Shown: in pieces, positions 1 through 6,195 of the stretch
Layout: each line of letters starts with the position of its first letter
Numbering within the stretch: position 1 is the stretch's first letter
NCBI GenBank assembly: GCA_003229345.1
Contig: QIDN01000239.1
Span: 1 to 13,536, forward strand
Reading direction: 5' to 3'
DNA length: 13,536 bases
Source of the DNA: Nitrospirota bacterium
GTDB taxonomy: Bacteria; Nitrospinota; Nitrospinia; Nitrospinales; Nitrospinaceae
Made by a program: the position numbers and the translations under genes
Notes under the pieces: model-generated
Database searches by the model: none
What the model saw: the letters and a program-made list of their open reading frames with translations, nothing else
Told to the model about the DNA's origin: nothing

Positions 1-1
1 C

Positions 2-1666
2 CCGATACTGTCCCAGGGTAAAAAGTTATTTATCAAACTGGGCTGTCATGGATGTCACTTGGTGGACGGTTACCAGAAAGAGCGCAAGGTGGGACCTAGT
101 CTGCTTCGCATTGCATCCAAGGTGGATCCGAGTTGGCTGGTCCGCTGGGTCAAAAAACCCAAGAATTATCTGCCTAAAACCCGCATGCCGTTCTTCAGTA
201 TGAGCGACAAGCAAACATTGGCCATTTCCGCGTATCTCTGGAATGTCTCCGAAAAAGATTATCAGGTCGCAGAAAAATTCGATGGCGGTGATCCCACTAA
301 AGGTAAAAAACTTTTTGAAACGGTCGGGTGTGAGGCCTGCCACAAGGTCAATGGCAATGGCGAACTGTTTGGTCCTAATTTGACACCCATCGGCCAAAAG
401 GTGAACCCCGATTGGCTGGTCAGCTGGATCACAAACCCCGATGAGTACAATCCCAATAGTACCATGCCGAATCTGCGGTTAACGCTGGAACAAGCTTCGG
501 ATATCACGGCGTACCTGTTGCAATTTGACCAAAAACGGCCGCAAGAAGGTGTGGAAGAACAACTCAATAATCCCGACCTGATCAAGTTGGGTGAGACCCT
601 GATTCGGCGCCGAGGCTGTTTCGCCTGTCACGATATCAAGGGTATGGAAAAGGAAGGCCGGATTGCTCCGGAGCTGACCGCATTCGGCAACAAGCAGACG
701 CGGGAACTTGAATTTGGCGACTCACACGTTCCCCATACCTGGGAGTCTTGGGCGCGCACCAAACTGAAAAATCCTAATGCCTACCGTACCGAACGAATTC
801 TGGACAAGATGCCCAATTTCGAACTCGCCCCGGACGAAGTGGAATCCCTGTTGGTTCTACTCAAGGGATTTAACGGTATTAAAATCCCCCAGCAATATCA
901 GAAAAATTATAGCGAAAAAGAATTGACCATTGAGAATGGACGCCGGTTGATCGCCCGTTACAATTGTCGCGGATGCCATGTGGTGGAACGCACCGGAGGC
1001 CATATCCAGGAGTATCTGTCATCAAAAACGCAGTACCCGCCTCCTCTGGAATTAGGAAATTACCACGTAGGCGAACGCCTGAAAGGTTCCTGGCTATTCT
1101 CGTTTTTGAAAAGACCCACACCGGTTCGAACATGGATGAAGGTCCGAATGCCTACGTTTTCTCTCAACGACAAGGAAGTTCGGGATTTAACGGCTTACTT
1201 TGAGGCGATGTCGCCGACGGACATCAAATACGAGGCCGACGTCCACATCAAAAAGAACAAAGACAGCATACAAACCGGGGTGAAGATCGTCAATTACATG
1301 GACTGCGGAAAATGCCATGACGACGGTGCCAAGGGAATTGATTTCTCCATTGCCGCCCAGCGGTTAAAGCAGGGCTGGATTCCAAAATGGTTAAGAGATA
1401 CCCGGGAAATGATCCCGTGGACCCTCATGCCCAACCATTGGGCCAAAAAAGAGGGTAAATACACCATACCCGCCAAATTCAGCGATTTACAGGAATTTGA
1501 AGAGGGTAATATCGATTCCCATCTCCAGCATATTGGAGATTTAATCCTCTCTTATAATACCGTCGAGGATATTGATTTTGACGCTTCTCTGGATGGCGGT
1601 GGTGATGAGGGGGGAGATGGAGAGGATGCCGGGGATGAGGAAGAAGAAGACGACGAGGATGAATAG
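2..1666 (+). CDS. Multihaem c-type cytochrome, five monohaem modules (5' end outside window)
   Basis: The frame is open from base 2, so the true start lies to the left; a TTG at 59 falls just after the first haem motif and is not the start. Five CxxCH haem-attachment motifs lie at 44-58 (CHGCH), 329-343 (CEACH), 617-631 (CFACH), 965-979 (CRGCH) and 1304-1318 (CGKCH). Each is followed by a Trp-rich segment (such as WLVRWVKKP or WLVSWITNP) and then an MP motif (TRMPFF, STMPNL, DKMPNF, VRMPTF, TLMPNH), the usual setting of the methionine sixth ligand of class I cytochromes c. I read it as tandem monohaem domains, each with His/Met ligation. The last 25 or so residues are almost all Asp, Glu and Gly, a strongly acidic tail that could dock a basic partner. 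It should act in the periplasm or on its membrane face as an electron carrier; the missing N-terminus hides any signal or anchor. The next two membrane genes suggest it belongs to a respiratory complex, but the specific complex is unknown. Confidence 0.9.
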   Translation, partial: PILSQGKKLFIKLGCHGCHLVDGYQKERKVGPSLLRIASKVDPSWLVRWVKKPKNYLPKTRMPFFSMSDKQTLAISAYLWNVSEKDYQVAEKFDGGDPTKGKKLFETVGCEACHKVNGNGELFGPNLTPIGQKVNPDWLVSWITNPDEYNPNSTMPNLRLTLEQASDITAYLLQFDQKRPQEGVEEQLNNPDLIKLGETLIRRRGCFACHDIKGMEKEGRIAPELTAFGNKQTRELEFGDSHVPHTWESWARTKLKNPNAYRTERILDKMPNFELAPDEVESLLVLLKGFNGIKIPQQYQKNYSEKELTIENGRRLIARYNCRGCHVVERTGGHIQEYLSSKTQYPPPLELGNYHVGERLKGSWLFSFLKRPTPVRTWMKVRMPTFSLNDKEVRDLTAYFEAMSPTDIKYEADVHIKKNKDSIQTGVKIVNYMDCGKCHDDGAKGIDFSIAAQRLKQGWIPKWLRDTREMIPWTLMPNHWAKKEGKYTIPAKFSDLQEFEEGNIDSHLQHIGDLILSYNTVEDIDFDASLDGGGDEGGDGEDAGDEEEEDDEDE

Positions 1667-1724
1667 AATTCTATAGTTGTCAGCCTTAAAAATAGTGTAG
1701 AGTATATGCAGATAGATTTTATTT

Positions 1725-1731
1725 AAAGGGA
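1725..1731 (+). promoter_or_regulatory. Shine-Dalgarno site of the 60-residue membrane protein
   Basis: AAAGGGA sits 7 nt before the ATG at 1739. It is one of only two convincing ribosome-binding sites in the window. It supports this short ORF as a real gene with its own translation initiation after the 72-nt gap from the cytochrome gene. Confidence 0.6.
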
Positions 1732-1738
1732 TTCGAAA

Positions 1739-1921
1739 ATGGGAAACTCTGGACTCGAAAATTTTCTTATTATTGCCTTGAAACCCGACAATATGCCGAT
1801 TGGCGCCATGTTGGTATTTATTGCGTTCTGTTTTTGGGTGGCGATTGTTCAAATGGTCAAACACGATCGTCTAATTAAAAATGGCAAGAAAGACAAAGTC
1901 TACGATGAAATGATCAAATAA
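1739..1921 (+). CDS. Small single-span membrane protein in cytochrome operon
   Basis: This is a 60-residue protein with a good ribosome-binding site. Residues about 20-42 (PIGAMLVFIAFCFWVAIVQM and flanks) form one hydrophobic helix. The C-terminal part is rich in Lys and Asp, and the positive-inside rule would place it in the cytoplasm. It has no haem or metal motif. It follows the cytochrome gene by 72 nt, and its stop codon directly abuts the GTG of the next gene, so the three are probably co-transcribed. Small one-helix subunits are common in respiratory complexes (for example CcoQ in cbb3 oxidases), but there is no sequence signature to place it in any of them. The role as an accessory or assembly subunit is inference from context only. 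Confidence 0.7.
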   Translation: MGNSGLENFLIIALKPDNMPIGAMLVFIAFCFWVAIVQMVKHDRLIKNGKKDKVYDEMIK

Positions 1922-2416
1922 GTGGGCCTCTTTATCATCGCATTCACTGCCTTCATCATTGGGATCATCCTGATCCTCTTTCTAAAGAACGTCTCTCCGC
2001 CCCCTCCGCAGGAACAAATTCACTTCGACAACCCCGACGATAAACCCCTCTACCTGTTAGACCGCGAAGCATTTAAGGAAAAATGTTTGGAGTTTCTCGG
2101 GAAATTCAATCTCGAGTACAAGCATTCTATTTGGGCTAACAATCAGGAACTGGAAATCGATATGCTGGATGAAACGCCGGTGGTCGGTGGTAAATATCTG
2201 GCCTTGTGCATTTTTGAACCCCCGAATCAGAGGGTCGACCTTTTTAAGGTTAAGGGTTTTATTGATAGCGTTAAGGGGGAGGGCGCCGCACGGGGAATTC
2301 TGATCACTACAGGATATTTTTCCGAAGATGCCCAAAAAGTACTTGATGACGATCCTGTCGAATTGGTCAATGTCGTTTCTTTCCTGAACTATTTGAAAAA
2401 GTTTGATATTTACTAA
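1922..2416 (+). CDS. Membrane-anchored Mrr-like restriction-endonuclease-fold protein, probably catalytically inactive
   Basis: A GTG start immediately follows the TAA of the upstream gene; the choice is supported by the hydrophobic helix at residues 2-22 (GLFIIAFTAFIIGIILILFL). A Pro-rich linker follows. From residue about 50 the sequence resembles the Mrr_cat type IV restriction fold: ELEID matches the GxD strand, KYLALCIF aligns with the usual VQCKR strand, and GILITTGYFSEDAQKV with a following hydrophobic L-x-x-L segment matches the distinctive end of Mrr domains. The catalytic Q-x-K is replaced by residues of LCIF, so cleavage of DNA is unlikely. Its place directly after cytochrome and membrane-subunit genes suggests a structural or assembly role at the membrane. 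Family assignment rests on motif pattern, not on a search; DNA-binding or nuclease activity is not supported. Confidence 0.7.
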   Translation: MGLFIIAFTAFIIGIILILFLKNVSPPPPQEQIHFDNPDDKPLYLLDREAFKEKCLEFLGKFNLEYKHSIWANNQELEIDMLDETPVVGGKYLALCIFEPPNQRVDLFKVKGFIDSVKGEGAARGILITTGYFSEDAQKVLDDDPVELVNVVSFLNYLKKFDIY

Positions 2417-2483
2417 ATCTCTCGATTTCCTCACCTACTAAAAATATTATCCCGGCTTCCCTTATTTCCTCCTGTCTGCTTTG

Positions 2484-2492
2484 TGATATACT
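2484..2492 (+). promoter_or_regulatory. Candidate extended -10 promoter of metF
   Basis: TGATATACT combines the TGn extended element with a 5/6 match to TATAAT (TATACT, 2487-2492). No good -35 box lies 17 nt upstream. Transcription would start near 2499, only about 3 nt before the metF ATG at 2502, and no Shine-Dalgarno sequence precedes that ATG. The pattern would give a leaderless or near-leaderless message. Confidence 0.35.
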
Positions 2493-2501
2493 GATAACCT
2501 T

Positions 2502-3386
2502 ATGAAAATTAAGGCACTATTAGGAAAAATACGTCCCTCATTCTCCTTTGAATTTTTTCCTCCCAAGGATAGTGATGGATTTGAGGCACTGTTTACTACG
2601 ATTGGGCAATTGGAATCTTGCCAACCGACGTATGTTTCCGTTACCTTTGGAGCTGGAGGCAGTACCCGGGCCCAGACGATCGATTTGGTGGGACGTATTA
2701 AAAATGAAATCGGTCTCGAGTCCATGGCTCATTTGACCTGCGTAGGCAGTAGTCAGGAGGAACTTCGCTCTATTCTGGACACTCTTCAGAAAAAAGGTAT
2801 CCAGAATATTTTGGCTTTAAGAGGAGATCCTCCTAAGGGGCAGGATAAATTTGAAAAGCCTGAAAATGGGTTTGCTTATGCCAACGAATTGGTTGAATTC
2901 ATTCGAAAGCATTATGATTTCTGTATTGGGGTGGCCGGGTATCCGGAAGGCCATGTCGAATGTCCGGACAAAAAAATAGATCTCGATAATTTAAAACGAA
3001 AGGTGGATGCCGGAGCGGACTTTATTGTTACCCAATTATTTTTTGATAACCGCTTTTATTTTGATTTTGTGGAACGAGCACGAAATAACGGAATCAAGAT
3101 TCCAATTATTCCCGGAATCATGCCTATTTTGAATGTGAAACAGATCCAGCGATTCACTAAAATGTGTGGGTCCACCATACCGGAAGCGCTTATGAAACAG
3201 CTGGAATCATCTCAAGACGAACCGGAAACGGTTCGTAAAATAGGTATCGAACATGCCACGTTCCAATGTGAACGCCTGCTTCAGGAAGAAGCACCGGGCA
3301 TTCATTTTTATACTTTGAATCGGTCGAACGCCACCTTGAAAATTCTGGAAAGCTTGAGAAACCTATCTGATAAAACCAGCGACTGA
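2502..3386 (+). CDS. metF: 5,10-methylenetetrahydrofolate reductase MetF
   Basis: A cytoplasmic flavoenzyme that reduces 5,10-methylene-THF to 5-methyl-THF, the methyl donor for methionine synthesis; in autotrophs it can also serve one-carbon metabolism. The 294-residue length matches the short bacterial form (E. coli MetF is about 296) and there is no C-terminal regulatory domain. The N-terminal SFEFFPPK carries the catalytic Glu (residue 17). TYVSVTFGAGGSTR, HLTCVG, LALRGDPP (with the conserved Asp that contacts FAD) and GVAGYPEGH are classic family motifs, and ADFIVTQLFFDN with PIIPGIMPI follow in the right order. The start is the first in-frame ATG and fits the family N-terminus, although no Shine-Dalgarno sequence is visible. 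The gene is followed after 21 nt by the SUMF1-fold gene, probably on the same transcript. Confidence 0.97.
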   Translation: MKIKALLGKIRPSFSFEFFPPKDSDGFEALFTTIGQLESCQPTYVSVTFGAGGSTRAQTIDLVGRIKNEIGLESMAHLTCVGSSQEELRSILDTLQKKGIQNILALRGDPPKGQDKFEKPENGFAYANELVEFIRKHYDFCIGVAGYPEGHVECPDKKIDLDNLKRKVDAGADFIVTQLFFDNRFYFDFVERARNNGIKIPIIPGIMPILNVKQIQRFTKMCGSTIPEALMKQLESSQDEPETVRKIGIEHATFQCERLLQEEAPGIHFYTLNRSNATLKILESLRNLSDKTSD

Positions 3387-3407
3387 TAATCGAACTTTCA
3401 TCCGTCT

Positions 3408-4169
3408 ATGCAACTATTACTAACGGCTCTGCTGATAACGATGTCGAGCGCTGTTCCCGTTGCGGCTCAACAAGAATCCATCCGATCTCCTACGGGTGAT
3501 GAAGTGGGCCAGAACATGGTTCTGATTCCTGCGGGAAAATTTCAAAGAGGTTGTGATTCCCTGGGGCCCGAGCACGGAGCCCCGGCGCATCCGGTATACC
3601 TGGACGCGTTCATGATGGATATTTATGAAGTCACCAATGAACGCCTGGAAAAAGTTATGCCCGATCACCAATTGCGGCGAAGTATGTCCTCTTCCTGCGA
3701 CAATTGTGCGGTCACTAAAATTACCTGGTACGAGGCGGCGGATTACTGTCATTTAATAGGCAAGGCCCTTCCCAGCGAAGCCCAGTGGGAAAAGGCAACC
3801 GGGGCCGCCAATGGATGTGCGTTTCCCTGGGGTCCGGATTTTAATCCAAAAAAGAAACAAGCCCACGGAGGATTGGAATTGAAGGACAAGGCCAGCCCGG
3901 TTGGCAGTTATCCGCCTAATAAATTTGGGATTTATGATATGGGAGGTAATGTCTGGGAATGGGTTGCAGACTGGTACTCACCCAAGTATTATTTCATGGA
4001 ACCCCTGTATAATCCCAGAGGACCTTCCCGGGGAGTGATGAAGGTTCGGCGGGGCGGTGCCTGGTCGGATAGCATCAAAGCGATGAAAGCCGGGTATCGG
4101 GACTGGAGTTATCCTTTTTCAAGAAGCTACAGCGATATTGGTTTTCGCTGTGCCGTCAATCTCAAATAA
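3408..4169 (+). CDS. Exported SUMF1/formylglycine-generating-enzyme-fold protein lacking catalytic cysteines
   Basis: A 253-residue protein with a Sec signal peptide: a hydrophobic N-terminus ending PVAA before QQES, with cleavage predicted after residue 20. The rest is a full SUMF1 (FGE-sulfatase) domain: NMVLIPAGKFQRG, DAFMMDIYEVTNE, WYEAADYCHLIGKALPSEAQ, GIYDMGGNVWEWVADWY, RRGGAWSDS and DIGFRCAV in canonical order. True aerobic formylglycine-generating enzymes have two copper-binding cysteines just after the RRGG motif; here the segment SDSIKAMKAGYRDW has none. It is therefore unlikely to oxidise sulfatase cysteines and more likely a periplasmic binding or structural protein. Other cysteines are present (CDSLG, CDNC, YCH), which might form disulfides. 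No Shine-Dalgarno sequence is seen. It sits 21 nt after metF and 2 nt before the LRR gene. It has the same length (253 residues) as the second SUMF1-fold protein at 10081-10842 in its TTG-start form. Confidence 0.9.
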   Translation: MQLLLTALLITMSSAVPVAAQQESIRSPTGDEVGQNMVLIPAGKFQRGCDSLGPEHGAPAHPVYLDAFMMDIYEVTNERLEKVMPDHQLRRSMSSSCDNCAVTKITWYEAADYCHLIGKALPSEAQWEKATGAANGCAFPWGPDFNPKKKQAHGGLELKDKASPVGSYPPNKFGIYDMGGNVWEWVADWYSPKYYFMEPLYNPRGPSRGVMKVRRGGAWSDSIKAMKAGYRDWSYPFSRSYSDIGFRCAVNLK

Positions 4170-4171
4170 TT

Positions 4172-4903
4172 ATGATCACGCCGACCAAAATGGAATATAT
4201 CAACCGCCTGGTGGCGGAATGTCTCTCGGAGGAAGGAGACTCTCTGGAGATGAAAGGCCGGTTCATCGGTGACGAAGGCTTGGCAGCTCTTGTGCTGGCG
4301 GATAAGCTGGAGGACATCGAAAACCTGGACCTTTCCAAGAATAAAATTACTCACCAAGGCATACCGCATTTGGTCAATTCGGACCGGCTGGTGAAACTCA
4401 AGCGGTTGTATCTGGGAGAAAACCAAATTAGCGATAAGGGAGCTATTCTTTTATCACAAGCCTCGTTTATTCCCAACCTGGTGCATATGGATGTGAGGCA
4501 CAACAATATTGGGCCCGATGGCGGGATGGCTCTGGCCGAGGGTCCCTTCAAAAAAGTTCAGGTGTTCATCGTACAGGACAACCCGATTGGCGATGAAGCG
4601 CTGAAAACCATGGCGAAAAATCCAGGATTTATGCATGTCCGGAAACTCAACATCTACCGGACCGATATCACCGATCAGGGAATCAAGACACTGGCCAAGT
4701 CCAAGGTGTTTAAAAAGTTGAAGCACCTCAATCTGGCGCGTAATATCCTGCGCGTCGATGCGGCGCTGGCCCTGGCGAATACAAAAACTCTTCTTAACGT
4801 CGAAACACTTTTAATGTTTGATACGTTTATCGGCGACCAGGGGGTGGACGCCCTCCTCAAGTCCGAAGGCCTCTCCAAACTCAAAACACTCCGATTGACC
4901 TGA
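4172..4903 (+). CDS. Leucine-rich repeat protein (ribonuclease-inhibitor-like repeats), cytoplasmic
   Basis: A 243-residue protein made almost entirely of leucine-rich repeats from about residue 30, in roughly seven units of 25-30 residues. Typical units read NLDLSKNKITHQGIPHL, RLYLGENQISDKGAILL, HMDVRHNNIGPDGGMAL, FIVQDNPIGDEALKTM and LNIYRTDITDQGIKTL. The L-x-x-N-x-I/ITDxG pattern is that of RNI-like repeats, which form a curved solenoid used for protein binding. There is no signal peptide or membrane helix, so it probably stays in the cytoplasm, unlike the exported protein encoded just upstream. The start is 2 nt after that gene's stop and has no Shine-Dalgarno sequence; ATG at 4190 is an alternative. 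The partner and function are unknown. The gene converges on the minus-strand operon with 3 nt between stop codons. Confidence 0.88.
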   Translation: MITPTKMEYINRLVAECLSEEGDSLEMKGRFIGDEGLAALVLADKLEDIENLDLSKNKITHQGIPHLVNSDRLVKLKRLYLGENQISDKGAILLSQASFIPNLVHMDVRHNNIGPDGGMALAEGPFKKVQVFIVQDNPIGDEALKTMAKNPGFMHVRKLNIYRTDITDQGIKTLAKSKVFKKLKHLNLARNILRVDAALALANTKTLLNVETLLMFDTFIGDQGVDALLKSEGLSKLKTLRLT

Positions 4904-4906
4904 GTC

Positions 4907-5497
4907 TTACACCCCTCCTTTCATTATAATGATAACCTTTCCGGTAACATCATCATAAACAAGATAAACCCAGGATTCATAATTTGTGGAATGAGAAAAA
5001 AGCGGGGTGGATTGCTTGCGTAATTTCTCGTATTGTTCTTTCGGAATGGTCACCACATTATAATGTTTTTCGTAAAATTTCTCAGAGGGCTCATAAGACG
5101 GGAGTTCTCTGGAATTCAGATAACCCTCTCTATTTAATGTTCTTTTTATTAATTCTTCAGCATCTTTCTCTTCAACATCATCCCAACCGACCGCGATGTG
5201 CGGCTTGAAAGGAGCCTTATATTTATAAACCTCCAATCCATCTTTACGGGTAATTTTAATTTCAAGGATTCCATCGTAGCAAGGTTTGCCTACTATGGAC
5301 ATCTGTAATGTATCTGTTGCTTGTGATGAGGTGAAGGCGATTTTCTTGTTTTTGATAATATTGCAGTTCGGGTATCGGTGGGGATATTCTGTGTCATTTT
5401 CAGGAAAGGAATAACTACCGGTTGAACCAGTTCCCAGGGTAGAATTAGGCGTTCCTCCTAGTAAGGAGGCAAGTATTAATAAGAAGAAAGGTTTCAT
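4907..5497 (-). CDS. Exported protein of unknown function, last gene of PGK operon
   Basis: The chosen ATG at 5497 overlaps the TAA of the upstream gene by one base (TAATG on the minus strand), which favours it over the longer frame start at 5524. This gives 196 residues. MKPFFLLILASLLGG forms a short basic plus hydrophobic signal sequence, followed by a Gly/Ser/Thr-rich stretch; there is no lipobox cysteine, so a secreted or periplasmic soluble protein is likely. I do not recognise the family. Visible features are two cysteines (PNCNI and KPCYDG) that could pair, and a region rich in Lys, Glu and Tyr in the second half. The C-terminus (SWVYLVYDDVTGKVIIIMKGGV) is beta-strand-like. Translational coupling to the molybdopterin oxidoreductase gene suggests a related role, but since that enzyme appears cytoplasmic, direct interaction is uncertain. 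Confidence 0.75.
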   Translation of the reverse strand: MKPFFLLILASLLGGTPNSTLGTGSTGSYSFPENDTEYPHRYPNCNIIKNKKIAFTSSQATDTLQMSIVGKPCYDGILEIKITRKDGLEVYKYKAPFKPHIAVGWDDVEEKDAEELIKRTLNREGYLNSRELPSYEPSEKFYEKHYNVVTIPKEQYEKLRKQSTPLFSHSTNYESWVYLVYDDVTGKVIIIMKGGV

Positions 5498-6195
5498 TAC
5501 TTGGAGTACCGGTCTTCGAGCCAAGGGTCGGCAGTGTTGGAGTAGCCGCGTTGCTCCCAGAAGCCCAGTTCATCCTCCTCGCGGAAGACAATTTCGCCGA
5601 TCCATTTAGCTCCCTTCCATGCGTATAGTTGAGGGGTGATCATGCGCACCGGGCCGCCATGCTTTTTCTCAAGGGGTTTGCCTTCCCACTGGTGGACCAG
5701 TAAAACATCATACTTCATGGCTTCTTCCAGAGGCAGGTTGGTGGAGTAACCATCGTAAGCCTTAATGTAAACGAATTTGGCTTCCGGTTTAAACTGACAG
5801 TGATTTGCAATGTCTGAAAACCGAACACCCGCCCAGTGATTGTCCAGCCGGCTCCAAGTGGTAACACAATGGAAATCGGAAACATCTTCGACTTGAGGGA
5901 AACTTTTGAACTGCTCCCAACTGAACATTGCAGGCTTTTCGACCAGGCCGGAAATGGTCAGGCTCCAGGCATCCAGCGGGATATCCGGTTGAACTCCCAG
6001 ATCCAATACCGGCCACTTCTCGGTGGTGCTCTGGCCGGGAGGAATTTTAGGCATTCCATCCCGGTTCAATGGGCCTTCTCCTAAAGGGATGTCTCCATTC
6101 CATGATTTTTTTTTGGCTAATGATTTTTTATACTGAATCATTGCCTCGCGGGATTTAATCCGCTTGGTAGTGATGTCGGGTTTTGGAATATTCAT
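5497..6195 (-). CDS. Sulfite-oxidase-fold molybdopterin-dependent oxidoreductase, cytoplasmic
   Basis: A 232-residue protein with the oxidoreductase molybdopterin-binding domain (sulfite oxidase/YedY superfamily). The core motif SDFHCVTTWSRLDNHWAGV places the probable molybdenum-ligating cysteine at residue 110. DAWSLTISGLVEKP precedes it, and HGGPVRMITPQLYAWKGAKW follows as the usual cofactor-pocket segment. There is no twin-arginine or Sec signal and no C-terminal dimerisation domain, which matches the short cytoplasmic YuiH-like members rather than periplasmic MsrP or full sulfite oxidases. The natural substrate of these short forms is generally unknown. The ATG overlaps the PGK-like gene's TGA by 4 nt (ATGA), and its own stop overlaps the next start, so it is the middle gene of a coupled operon. 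No Shine-Dalgarno sequence is visible, consistent with reinitiation. Confidence 0.92.
   Translation of the reverse strand: MNIPKPDITTKRIKSREAMIQYKKSLAKKKSWNGDIPLGEGPLNRDGMPKIPPGQSTTEKWPVLDLGVQPDIPLDAWSLTISGLVEKPAMFSWEQFKSFPQVEDVSDFHCVTTWSRLDNHWAGVRFSDIANHCQFKPEAKFVYIKAYDGYSTNLPLEEAMKYDVLLVHQWEGKPLEKKHGGPVRMITPQLYAWKGAKWIGEIVFREEDELGFWEQRGYSNTADPWLEDRYSK

Noticed and set aside
59..61. TTG at 59 as start of the cytochrome gene
   Set aside because: The same frame is open to base 2 and encodes a CHGCH haem motif immediately before this codon, so the gene begins outside the window.
1677..1703. TTGTCA/TAGAGT as an internal promoter before the 60-residue membrane protein gene
   Set aside because: The 15-nt spacing is short and the -10 match is only 4/6. 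Co-transcription with the cytochrome gene is the simpler reading.
1922..2416. Interpretation as an active restriction or anti-phage nuclease
   Set aside because: The catalytic lysine strand is degenerate, a membrane anchor is fused, and the neighbours are respiratory genes rather than defence genes.
3408..4169. Annotation as an active formylglycine-generating sulfatase activator
   Set aside because: The copper-binding cysteine pair after RRGG is missing here and also in the paralogue at 10081-10842.
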